Of a DNA stretch of 64,000 nt, positions 7,747 to 15,833 are shown piece by piece. Position 1 is the stretch's first letter. Each line of letters begins with the position of its first letter. The notes below the pieces were generated by a model. It saw only the letters and a program-made list of their open reading frames with translations. It made no database searches and was not told the DNA's origin. The translations under genes and the position numbers were made by a program. The stretch spans positions 1-64,000 of the forward strand of contig JAFAPC010000170.1 in the NCBI GenBank assembly GCA_019247305.1, written 5' to 3'. The stretch is from Pseudonocardiales bacterium (GTDB lineage Bacteria; Actinomycetota; Actinomycetes; Mycobacteriales; Pseudonocardiaceae).

Positions 7747-9156
7747 ATGCTCATTCGGAGCCGAAGGGAGGTGTTGTCGCGGCGGACCGCGCTGACGGGG
7801 GTGGATCGCGCGGACCTCGTGGCCGCCGGCTGTGCTGGGGTGCTTGTTGCGGTGGCGGCGGCCCTCGGCGCCTGGTTGCTTCACCGAGGGGTGCCGCTGC
7901 ACGTCGACGCCCCGCCGCTGGGTGCGCAGTGGCTGCCCCATACCGGCCCAGGCACCGTCCCCGCGGTGCTGCTCGCGCTGCTCGTCATCCTGCGCGGACC
8001 CGAGCTGGCCGCCCGGCTGCCCTGGCGGCCGTTGCTCGCCGTCTCCGCGGCGACCGCGCTCGCCTGGACAATGAGCCTGGCCTTGATCGACGGGTGGCAG
8101 CGTGGGGTGGCCGGACGGTTGACCACCAACACCGAGTACCTGCACGACGTCGGCAGGGTCGGCGACGTCGGCGCGATGGTGCGGACCTTCGCGGACCGGA
8201 TCCTTGGAGGGCGGCCTGAGTCCTGGGCCACGCACGTCGCCGGTCATCCTCCCGGGGCGCTGCTGGTCTTCGTCGGCCTGGACCGGATCGGGTTGCCTGG
8301 CGGGGCGCCCGCGGCGCTGCTATGCGTGCTCGTGGGGTCCAGCGCCGGGATTGCGGTGGCGGTGACGCTGCGGGCCCTGGGTACCGAGGCCACCGCCCGG
8401 GCCGCGCTGCCTTTCGGGGTGCTGTTCCCCGGCGCGATCTGGATCGGGGTGTCCGCGGACGGCTTGTTCGCCGGGGTGCTGGCCTGGGGGGTCGCGCTGC
8501 TGGCGCTGGGCGCTGCCCGGCCCCGGCTCGACGCTGTGGCCCTCGCCGCGTCGGGGAGCGGCGGGTTGCTGCTCGGCGCGACCCTGTTTCTGTCCTACGG
8601 GCTGGTGCTGGCCGGGCTGCTCCCGGTGACCGTCGCGATCACCGCCCGCCGCCTCGCCCCGCTGCTGGTGGCCGGCGTCGGGGTGGCGGCCGTGGTGGCC
8701 GCCTTCGCCGCGGCGGGCTTCTGGTGGCTGCAGGGATACCGGCAGGTCACGATCCGGTACTACCAGCCAGGCGAGTACGGCCTGGAGCGCCCGTATGGCT
8801 ACTGGGTGTGGGCTGACTTGGCGTGCCTGGCGGTGGTGCTCGGTCCGGCCGGGGTGGCCGGGCTGCGGCGGGTGTTCACCCCGGAACGGATGGCCGCCGT
8901 TGCAGACCTCCCGAACCGGGGTTGGCGGTCCTTGAAGAGCCCCCAACGGGTGCTGTGCGCAGCGGCGGCGCTGGGGGTGCTGGTCGCCGACCTTTCCGGG
9001 TTGAGCAAAGCTGAGGTGGAGCGGATCTGGCTGCCCTTCGCGGTCTGGCTCCTCGCCGCTACCGGGCTGCTCCCGGCGCGGGGAGCCCGCTGGTGGCTGG
9101 CCGCCCAGGCGGTGCTCGCGCTGGCCGTCAACCACCTCCTGCTCACCACGTGGTGA
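7747..9156 (+). CDS. Polytopic membrane protein, actinobacterial, unknown
   Basis: A 469-residue protein with about 11-12 hydrophobic segments. Loops include a conserved-looking ATHVAGHPPGALLVF and a large extracytoplasmic stretch (GYRQVTIRYYQPGEYGLERP). The topology resembles GT-C-like or related integral membrane proteins, but no catalytic motif can be named. GAAGGGGG lies a few bases before ATG 7747. The gene overlaps the convergent epimerase gene by 14 bp at its 3' end. Confidence 0.75.
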   Translation: MLIRSRREVLSRRTALTGVDRADLVAAGCAGVLVAVAAALGAWLLHRGVPLHVDAPPLGAQWLPHTGPGTVPAVLLALLVILRGPELAARLPWRPLLAVSAATALAWTMSLALIDGWQRGVAGRLTTNTEYLHDVGRVGDVGAMVRTFADRILGGRPESWATHVAGHPPGALLVFVGLDRIGLPGGAPAALLCVLVGSSAGIAVAVTLRALGTEATARAALPFGVLFPGAIWIGVSADGLFAGVLAWGVALLALGAARPRLDAVALAASGSGGLLLGATLFLSYGLVLAGLLPVTVAITARRLAPLLVAGVGVAAVVAAFAAAGFWWLQGYRQVTIRYYQPGEYGLERPYGYWVWADLACLAVVLGPAGVAGLRRVFTPERMAAVADLPNRGWRSLKSPQRVLCAAAALGVLVADLSGLSKAEVERIWLPFAVWLLAATGLLPARGARWWLAAQAVLALAVNHLLLTTW

Positions 9157-10207
9157 CCGGCTCCCGCAGCGGGTCGGTGGCGAACCGGGTGACGCCCTCA
9201 GCGAAGGACACCCGCGCCCGGTAACCGAGTGTCTCGGCGGCCCGGGTGGGATCGGCCGTCACATGCCGCACATCGCCCGGCCGGGCACCGCCGATGACCT
9301 GCGGAGCGGGCCCGCCCATCGCCGCAGCCAGCGCGGTGGCCAGTTCGCCGACGGTGTGCGGCTGCCCGGAGCAGATGTTGACCGGCTCGCACCGCCCGAA
9401 CGGCGGTGGCGCGCTCAGGGCCAGCGCGTTCGCCCGGGCGACGTCGGAGACGTGTACGAAGTCCCGGCGCTGCCGCCCGTCCTCCATGACCTGCGGCGGC
9501 ATCCCAGCCGCCAGCGCCGACCGGAAGATCGACGCTACCCCGGCGTAGGGGGTGTCCCGGGGCATCCGGGAGCCGTAGACGTTGTGGTAGCGCAGCGCCC
9601 ACACCCCCCCACCGGTCTGCCGGGCCCACGCTGCGGCGAGATGTTCCTGGCACAGCTTGGTGGCGGCGTAGGTGCTGCGCGGGTCCAACGGGGCGTCTTC
9701 GCCCACCAGCAGCGGATCAAGATCGACATTACAGTGCGGGCACGCCACCTCATAGCGCCCGGCTGCGATGTCCTCGGCCCGTCGTGGTGCAGCGGGGACG
9801 ACGCCATGATTCGGGCAGGCGTAGCGGCCCTCGCCATAGACCACCATGGAGCTGGCCAGCACCAGCCGGTGCACCCCCGCTTTGTGCATTGCCGCCAGCA
9901 GGACTGCGGTCCCGAGGTCATTGTTTGCGGTGTAGGCCGGCGCGTCGGAGGGATCCAGCCCGTGCCCGACCATCGCGGCCTGGTGGCACACCGCGTCCAG
10001 GCCGGCCAGTAGGCGACCCAGCATCTCGGCGTCCCGGACATCGCCCCGGACCAGCTCATGTCCGGCCACCCATTCCGGCGGTGCGCCCCAGCCGTGGGCC
10101 TGGGGCAGGAACGCATCGAGCAGTAGCACCGAGTGCCCGTCGGTGGCGAGGAGGTCGGCGACGTGCGAGCCAATGAAACCCGCGCCGCCGGTGATCAGAA
10201 TTCGCAC
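9143..10207 (-). CDS. NAD-dependent epimerase, dTDP-L-rhamnose 4-epimerase-like
   Basis: A 354-residue extended short-chain dehydrogenase. It has the NAD-binding [11 protein letters not shown] at the N-terminus, the serine in LASSMVVYGEG and the YxxxK pair in STYAATKLCQEHL. Between the active-site serine and the YxxxK lies an insert with Cys-Pro-Asn-His and Cys-Pro-His-Cys, a likely zinc-binding knuckle. This insert is typical of the subfamily containing dTDP-L-rhamnose 4-epimerases. Such enzymes supply 6-deoxy sugars for glycans or natural products. The neighbouring lipoprotein gene ends 9 bp upstream on the same strand, so the two may be co-transcribed. Confidence 0.82.
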   Translation of the reverse strand: MRILITGGAGFIGSHVADLLATDGHSVLLLDAFLPQAHGWGAPPEWVAGHELVRGDVRDAEMLGRLLAGLDAVCHQAAMVGHGLDPSDAPAYTANNDLGTAVLLAAMHKAGVHRLVLASSMVVYGEGRYACPNHGVVPAAPRRAEDIAAGRYEVACPHCNVDLDPLLVGEDAPLDPRSTYAATKLCQEHLAAAWARQTGGGVWALRYHNVYGSRMPRDTPYAGVASIFRSALAAGMPPQVMEDGRQRRDFVHVSDVARANALALSAPPPFGRCEPVNICSGQPHTVGELATALAAAMGGPAPQVIGGARPGDVRHVTADPTRAAETLGYRARVSFAEGVTRFATDPLREPVTTW

Positions 10208-10216
10208 CCGTGCACG

Positions 10217-11233
10217 CTACGGCACTCCCTCGATGATCTCCAGTTCTCCCTCGGCGGTCCCGGTTACGTACACCCGACCGGTGCTGCTGTCCACGGCGAC
10301 GGTGTTCGGTTGGCGGACCGTGGGCAGCGGGGTAGCGAGGACGGGCGCCCCGGCGCTGAGGTTGAGCCCGATCACCTCGTTGAGTGCGGTCAGCGTGACC
10401 CACAGCCGGTCGCGGACCGGATCGTAGGCGACCCCGTACGGCGTGCCGGGGAGGGTGACCTTCCCGATCTGGTGGACACTGGGCTGCAGCGCATAGCGCA
10501 GCACGGCCCCGCCGCGGGTGTCGATGACCGCCAGCTGCCCGTGCTTATCGGCGATCACGTGGGTGGGTCCGGTTCCTGCAGGCAGCTGCGCCACCTGCTG
10601 GAGCCGGTGCGCGTCGTAGACCGTGAGGGTGTTCTTCCGGACGTCGACCAGGCCGACGAGGTCCCCGGCGGCCGCCAGCCCGGCCGGCTGGACGACATCG
10701 GTGAAGGTGTGCACGATCTGATCGCCGCGGAGTGCGACCACGCTGTGCCCGAGCTCGTTGGACACAAAGACGGTGCCGTCCGCGGCCTCGGTGGCATCGT
10801 GCGGGACCACGCCGGTGACCACTTGGGAGGTGATCTCGCCACCGGGCAGCGCCACCCGCAGCAGCCGGTTCGCCCCCTCGTCCGGGACCAGCACCGGGCC
10901 GCCGGGCGCGGCCAGCTGCAGGTGCCGCAGCCCGCCGGGCAGCCCTACCGTGCGCAGGACCGCGCCTGTGGTGGCATCCAGCAGGGTCAGCGCGAACGGG
11001 TTGCGCACCCCGACGGCCACGATGTGCGTCTGCGGGTCGACGACGACACCCTCCGCAGCGGCGCCCACCGGCACCGTCCGCCCGGCCGGCGGCGCCCTCA
11101 GCACGGGAGCGGGAGCCGGTTCGGCCGCCGCTGGCAGCTCCGGCGTCGGTGCCGTCGCAGTCGGGCGAGGCGAGGTGCACCCCGCGAGTAGGGCAGCAGC
11201 CAGGATGGTCCCGGTGATCCAGCGAGAGCGCAC
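10217..11233 (-). CDS. Lipoprotein with YncE/beta-propeller repeats
   Basis: A 338-residue protein with the start placed at GTG 11233, so that RSRW begins a short signal peptide ending in the lipobox LLAGC at residue 19. A GTG at 11305 would add 24 residues. After a proline/alanine linker the mature part consists of repeated beta-sheet blades of the NHL/YncE type: HIVAVGVRNPFALTLLDATT, GTVFVSNELGHSVVAL, DRLWVTLTALNEVIGLNL and GRVYVTGTAEGELEIIEG. It is predicted to sit on the outer face of the membrane; the ligand is unknown. Confidence 0.82.
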   Translation of the reverse strand: MRSRWITGTILAAALLAGCTSPRPTATAPTPELPAAAEPAPAPVLRAPPAGRTVPVGAAAEGVVVDPQTHIVAVGVRNPFALTLLDATTGAVLRTVGLPGGLRHLQLAAPGGPVLVPDEGANRLLRVALPGGEITSQVVTGVVPHDATEAADGTVFVSNELGHSVVALRGDQIVHTFTDVVQPAGLAAAGDLVGLVDVRKNTLTVYDAHRLQQVAQLPAGTGPTHVIADKHGQLAVIDTRGGAVLRYALQPSVHQIGKVTLPGTPYGVAYDPVRDRLWVTLTALNEVIGLNLSAGAPVLATPLPTVRQPNTVAVDSSTGRVYVTGTAEGELEIIEGVP

Positions 11234-11301
11234 ACCGGGTGATTGTTCAGCGCCCGGTGCGACGCCGCTGCGGCGCCCCGTATTCCTAGCCGCGACCGCT
11301 G

Positions 11302-11580
11302 TCACACCCGGACGATGGCCAGCCCGGTCACGCCCTCCAGGAGATCGAAGTCGTTGTCCTGCGTGATTACGGGCAGGTTATGCGCCGCTGCGGAGGCGGC
11401 CGGCAGCCTTTCTTCCTTGCGGGAAGCCAGCGGCGGCGAGTCTGCTGCAGCGGCACGAGCTGGGCGACCGGCTTTCCGTTGACGGTCACCATGAGCTCTT
11501 CGCCGGCTTGGACGCGGCGCAGCAGGCCTGCCTGTCGTTGCGCAGCTTCCGGGCCGCAACGTCAGATATGCCACGCTCGT
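11302..11580 (-). pseudogene. Wrecked vapBC pair: frameshifted antitoxin joined to a toxin tail
   Basis: Read on the minus strand, the antitoxin starts ISDVAARKLRNDRQA, then needs a one-base shift to continue LLRRVQAGEELMVTVNGKPV and AQLVPLQ, a Phd-family pattern. Directly afterwards, in another frame, comes AASAAAHNLPVITQDNDFDL and GVTGLAIVRV, the C-terminal end of a PIN-domain toxin. The catalytic N-terminal two-thirds of the toxin are gone, apparently by deletion. The remnant ends at the possible upstream GTG of the lipoprotein gene. It is a relic of a second toxin-antitoxin pair. Confidence 0.72.
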
Positions 11581-11906
11581 GGGCACCGCGGGGGACCAGC
11601 ACATCTGCTGCTTTGTGACCATGCATCCAGGTCGGCGGCGTCCTGACGGTCGACGCAGCCGTGGCGATCACCGGGGCAGGTGCCCTGGCGCGACCATTCC
11701 CTGTCCCTGGTGAGTTCCTCGGCAATCGTGACTGGTCTGTCCTGCGGAGAGCATCGTTGGTGCGGTAAGCCGAAGCAGCGACAGCTAAGGCACACCTGCA
11801 AAAGTCCAGTTGCGCAGGCGCTCAGTCCCCTCTCTGCTGCTCGGTTTATCGTTCGGCCATGAGGGGTAGGTGGTGGTGTCAGCGTCATGTTGGAAGGAGC
11901 TATGAC
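11581..11906. other. Intergenic stretch without a gene
   Basis: No supported coding region or RNA gene was found in these 326 bp. The last bases hold the AAGGAG ribosome site of the next gene. Confidence 0.5.
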
Positions 11907-12299
11907 ATGGAAGAGACGCCAGAGACGCATGTGACGCGGGATATCAGTTCCGGGGCAGCTGGGCAGCCAGGTGTCGCCTATGACACCGAGAGACTGGGAG
12001 AGCCTGGAGATCCGGGAGTCCCCACCGGAGACCAATACCCCACCAATGAACGCGAGAACATCAAAGAAGGTGGTTACGGAGGCGCTGGTATTGACGACGT
12101 CCCCGGAACCCGTCCTGCTGGCGAGCCTGTTTCTTCTGAACCAACGCCAACAACAGCGCAGCGGGATACGGGGTCACTAGGCGATTTGGCTCAAGACGTT
12201 AGTACCTCAGAGATGGCCGCGACTAAACCGCTTGCCGGCTCCGACGATCCCTACAGCCATGAAGACGCCGACCAGCAGCAGGCAGAAAAACACAGCTAA
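11907..12299 (+). CDS. Acidic, disordered small protein, unknown
   Basis: A 130-residue protein starting MEETPETHVTRDIS; AAGGAG lies 7 bp before this ATG, and a nearer ATG at 11902 is out of frame. The composition is rich in Gly, Pro, Asp, Glu, Thr and Gln with no hydrophobic core, so it is probably intrinsically disordered. It has no signal peptide and no recognised family. The good ribosome site and length are the main reasons to accept it. Confidence 0.55.
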   Translation: MEETPETHVTRDISSGAAGQPGVAYDTERLGEPGDPGVPTGDQYPTNERENIKEGGYGGAGIDDVPGTRPAGEPVSSEPTPTTAQRDTGSLGDLAQDVSTSEMAATKPLAGSDDPYSHEDADQQQAEKHS

Positions 12300-12463
12300 G
12301 AACAGTTCAGCCACCGAACCCGGCCCTGTACGAGTAGCGCCCAGGTATGCCGAGTGGCGTATACAAATCAGATGGTGTGCTGGGAGGGAGCTGCAGGTAA
12401 CGTGGGCGGTCGGGGTCGACATGTGACCGTCACTGTCCGCCGGGACGTTGAGAGGATGTTGTC

Positions 12464-12856
12464 ATGGCCGTTGAGCTCAACCACACCATCGTCCCGGTTC
12501 GCGACAAGCAGGCCTCCGCGATGTTCCTGACTAGTCTGTTGGGGCTGCCCGCGCCGACCACGTTCGGCCCGTTCCTGGTGGTAACTCTGAGTAACGGGGT
12601 GAGCCTGGATTTCGTGGATACCTCGGACGACATCCGACTGCAGCAGCATTATGCGTTCCTCGTCAGCGAAGCCGAATTCGACACGATCTTCGGCCGGGTC
12701 CGGGCGCTGGGCCTGCAGTATTGGGCTGACCCTCAACACCAGGAACCCGGCGAGATCAACACGAGAGACGGTGGTCGCGGGGTGTACTTTGACGATCCCG
12801 ACGGCCACATCTTGGAGCTCCTCACCCGCCCTTACGGCAGCGGCGCCGAGAGCTGA
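12464..12856 (+). CDS. VOC-family (glyoxalase/bleomycin-resistance fold) protein
   Basis: A 130-residue single VOC module. It begins ELNHTIVPVRDKQASAMFLT, has the strand LVVTLSNGVSLDF, and ends GVYFDDPDGHILELLTRPYG. The metal-binding positions of the fold are visible as H7, H62 (QQHYAFLVSE) and the glutamate in HILELL. Such proteins act on small molecules as dioxygenases, isomerases or binding proteins; the substrate cannot be told. The gene stands alone. Confidence 0.88.
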   Translation: MAVELNHTIVPVRDKQASAMFLTSLLGLPAPTTFGPFLVVTLSNGVSLDFVDTSDDIRLQQHYAFLVSEAEFDTIFGRVRALGLQYWADPQHQEPGEINTRDGGRGVYFDDPDGHILELLTRPYGSGAES

Positions 12857-12897
12857 TCGCGACACTCGGCGAGCGCTCTCCCGCTAGCGCGGCGGTG

Positions 12898-14700
12898 TCA
12901 GCGCAGCGCGGTGAACAGGTCGGCGACGTAAGCGTCCCGAGTGGGCTGGCCGTCGGGGCCGCGCAGCGGGGGCAGGCCGAACCGGTGCTCAATGGTGGCC
13001 AGGATCGACGTTGTGTCGTGCTGAGTGTGGTCCACTCCGGACCGCAGACCCGGCCAGATGATCAGTGCCGGGATCCGGGTGCCCGGGCCGAAGGCGTCGT
13101 GCGGGCCGGGATTGTCCGGTGTGCCGGGCGGCGAGACATGGTCCCACTGCCCGCCGAATTCGTCGTACGTGACGATGACCATCGTGCGCGGGGCGTCCGG
13201 CCCGTGCTCAATAGCCTTGATCAGCTCGACCAGACGCGAGTTGCCGTTGGGCTCGCTGGCGTAACCGGGGTGCTCGTTTTCGGCGCCGATCGGTTTGACG
13301 AAGCTGACCGCCGGAAGGCCGCCAGGCCGGGCTATGTCCTGCACGAACTGCTGCTCGTCCTTGAGGTGCTGGACTCGGCTCGGGGTGTCGTCGGCGAAGT
13401 TGGCGAAGTAGCTCAGCGGCTGGTGGTGGAACTGGAACAGCCGGTCCGGGCAGTACGGGAACACCGCGTTCTTCACCGCTGTAGCCGGGCAGGTGCCGGC
13501 GGTGGTGCCCGTCGGGCCGGCGGTCCAGCCCGCGCCGAGCGGGTGGGTGGCGTCGTGTCCGTTGTTGCCCGCGGCGTTGTCCCAGCCGCCGGAGTACCAG
13601 GCCCAGGACACGCCGTGGGCTGAGAGCTCATCGCCGATGTTGGGGCTGTGCAGTAGTGGCAGTCGTGCACCCACCGGAGTGTCCGGGGCATAGGGCTGGG
13701 TGAAGGGCTGGATGGTGTTGACCGCGTAGTCACCGCAGAGCGTGCCCGCCGGGGCGGCGACCGCTTCGGGGAAGCTCGAGGCGCAGTGACCTGAGGAGTC
13801 GGCGGCCTCGGTGAGCTGCTGGTCCTTCACGGTGCCAGCTGGTGGGGTGTAGTAGGGGTAGCTGGTCGGCATGCCGCCTGCGTCCACCGCGGAATGCAGG
13901 TCGCAGTCGGCTGTGCCGCTGGCGCAGCCGGTGGTCCGTCCACTGCGGTCAGCGCCGGGAAAGACCGGGGCCTGGGCGGCGATGAGGACCTGATGGTTGA
14001 GGAATGAGCCACCGAAGGCGCCCTGGAAGAAACTATCGGCGATCACATAGGTCGGAGCGTCCCCGCTGTGCAGATAGGTGTAGATCGGTAGCCGGGTGGT
14101 GTCGTAATGACCCATGGTCAGACCAGCTGCGTCGCTGCCGGTGACGTAGTGATCCTGCTTGCCACCGTCGATCTGGTACTGCTCCTGGTAGAAGCGGTGG
14201 ACCAGGTCATGGGTGCAGCCACCGGGCGCTCCAGTGCCCGTACGGACATCGTCGTCGGGGACGCCGGAGGTGGCGCAGGTGGTGGCCGTGGCCGCGATCA
14301 CATCATCGATCCGCCAAGGCTTGTTGGCGAAGGCGCTGTGTACTGGTTGCGGCGTGGCGGGGACGCCGTGGCGCGCCGGGTGAGCGGAGTCAGTGCAGGT
14401 GGTGGGCAGCGGGGACGGCGAGGTGAGGTTCACATCATCCTGGTAAAAACACTCCAACGGGCTGCCGTCCTGGGCGAGCTGGGTGGTCCTGGCCGGAGTG
14501 GCGTCGGAGAGCCCGTTGACGTGCTGGCCACCGACCTCGCCCCACCCGCCGTAGAGGTTGTCGAAGCTGTGGTTCTCCTGGTAGAGGACCACGATATGGT
14601 CGATCTTGTGTGACGGATCATCACGGGTCGTCGTCGGAGCGCACGCAAGGACGCCTGCCATCAGCAAGAGGGCGCCGGTGGCACCAAGGAGTCGGGGCAT
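12898..14700 (-). CDS. Secreted/lipid-anchored phosphoesterase (phospholipase C/acid phosphatase AcpA family)
   Basis: A 600-residue protein starting MPRLLGATGALLLMAGVLAC, a lipoprotein signal with cysteine at about residue 20. The phosphoesterase domain opens with IDHIVVLYQENHSFDNLYGG, the typical metal- and nucleophile-containing start of this family. It closes with the metal-binding EHPGYAS, VTYDEFGGQWDHVSPP and RIPALIIWPG blocks. Eight or more cysteines suit an extracellular enzyme. The family hydrolyses phosphate mono- or diesters, including phosphatidylcholine in some members. The frame stays open further upstream but overlaps the YggT gene. Confidence 0.9.
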   Translation of the reverse strand: MPRLLGATGALLLMAGVLACAPTTTRDDPSHKIDHIVVLYQENHSFDNLYGGWGEVGGQHVNGLSDATPARTTQLAQDGSPLECFYQDDVNLTSPSPLPTTCTDSAHPARHGVPATPQPVHSAFANKPWRIDDVIAATATTCATSGVPDDDVRTGTGAPGGCTHDLVHRFYQEQYQIDGGKQDHYVTGSDAAGLTMGHYDTTRLPIYTYLHSGDAPTYVIADSFFQGAFGGSFLNHQVLIAAQAPVFPGADRSGRTTGCASGTADCDLHSAVDAGGMPTSYPYYTPPAGTVKDQQLTEAADSSGHCASSFPEAVAAPAGTLCGDYAVNTIQPFTQPYAPDTPVGARLPLLHSPNIGDELSAHGVSWAWYSGGWDNAAGNNGHDATHPLGAGWTAGPTGTTAGTCPATAVKNAVFPYCPDRLFQFHHQPLSYFANFADDTPSRVQHLKDEQQFVQDIARPGGLPAVSFVKPIGAENEHPGYASEPNGNSRLVELIKAIEHGPDAPRTMVIVTYDEFGGQWDHVSPPGTPDNPGPHDAFGPGTRIPALIIWPGLRSGVDHTQHDTTSILATIEHRFGLPPLRGPDGQPTRDAYVADLFTALR

Positions 14701-14746
14701 GCCGGGAACACTACGGTGAGGGACTGACAAAAAAGGAAACGTGACC

Positions 14747-15028
14747 TCAGGCCGCGATGACCAGCTGACGGAGCACGGCGACTCCCAGGAAGACCAGCGT
14801 GAGGGCGAGGTCGAAGGACACTCCACCCATCCAGACCGGTCGGACGACCCGGCGCACCGGGGCGAGCACTGGCTCGGTGAGGCGGTAGACCACCCGGCGT
14901 ACCGGCCCAAGCCCCTCATCGTAGCGGGGTCTGATGAGGACACCGAGCAGATCGACCACGATTCTGACGAGCAATAGCAGCTCGAACAGCAGCAGCGCAA
15001 GTCCGACGAGCCAGAGCAGCGCACCCAC
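14747..15028 (-). CDS. YggT-family integral membrane protein
   Basis: A 93-residue protein with a GTG start at 15028 and an excellent AAAGGAGG 10 bp upstream. It has two hydrophobic segments (residues 3-32 and 70-90) around a basic loop (PVRRVVYRLTEPVLAPVRRV), which is the YggT signature. YggT usually sits beside sepF and wag31/divIVA in Actinobacteria; here it is alone, so this is probably a second copy. Its function in the family is poorly defined. Confidence 0.85.
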   Translation of the reverse strand: MGALLWLVGLALLLFELLLLVRIVVDLLGVLIRPRYDEGLGPVRRVVYRLTEPVLAPVRRVVRPVWMGGVSFDLALTLVFLGVAVLRQLVIAA

Positions 15029-15170
15029 TCCCGTAACCTCCTTTACAGACCCCGTTCATCGGGCCCCCTTAGGGTTCATCTAGCCCCGCCAGGATCCGCG
15101 CGTGAGATGAGAAAACACTGAGAGTGCCCAGCAGCTCTCGCCGCCCACCCCTTGGGGGTCACGCGGATAG

Positions 15171-15671
15171 TCAGCGCGCGACGTCGCGACCTGCGGCGCG
15201 GAAGGTGAACAACAACAACAACGACGCCACCACCGCCGCGATGGCCGCGCTCAGCCCCAGATAAAGGCCAACCCCGGCACCGCTGGACACCGCGAAGGCG
15301 CTACTCAGATCGAAGAAGCCACCGAGCCTGCCCAGCCCCCCACTGGCGTCCGGGAACGTCACCCAGCGCAGCACGAGGGTGACGAGGGCCAGCACCGATA
15401 TCCCGAGCGTGATCAGCGATGTGGCCGTGCTCCGCCCCAGCCCGCCCAACGTGCTCACGAGCACCACCGTGCTGGCCACCAGCAGGAGCAGCACGGACAA
15501 GTATGCGCCGAAGCCCGCGTGCCAGGCGTCCCTGTCCATAAAGCCCGGTGTGCTCAAGACTGAGAAGCTGACCGTGTACCAGGGCAGGAAGCTGGAGATG
15601 TACCCCAGCACGCCCGCGCCGACCACCACCCCGTCCGGGGCCGTCATCTTTGCTGCGGTGGGTCCCGCCAT
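15171..15671 (-). CDS. Four-helix membrane protein, unknown
   Basis: A 166-residue protein with four hydrophobic helices (about residues 15-33, 55-75, 83-103 and 128-155). The first loop is SFLPWYTVSFSVLSTPGFMD; the motif FLPW near the end of helix 1 occurs in many actinobacterial DUF membrane proteins. No functional residues can be named. It sits between the YggT gene and the antiporter gene on the same strand, with gaps of over 100 bp, so joint transcription is uncertain. Confidence 0.72.
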   Translation of the reverse strand: MAGPTAAKMTAPDGVVVGAGVLGYISSFLPWYTVSFSVLSTPGFMDRDAWHAGFGAYLSVLLLLVASTVVLVSTLGGLGRSTATSLITLGISVLALVTLVLRWVTFPDASGGLGRLGGFFDLSSAFAVSSGAGVGLYLGLSAAIAAVVASLLLLFTFRAAGRDVAR

Positions 15672-15833
15672 GTCTGATCTGCCTCCCCCTCAAGTCTTCA
15701 GCCATAGCGTAGGGGCTGGCCGAGCTCCGGTGATGGTATCGGTCGCCGCGATCGAGGCCACCGGGCAGCGCGAGTGGGCCCGGCGCAGCGGGGGACTCCA
15801 CGCTGCGGGCGACTGAATGGCTGGGGCGACTGG

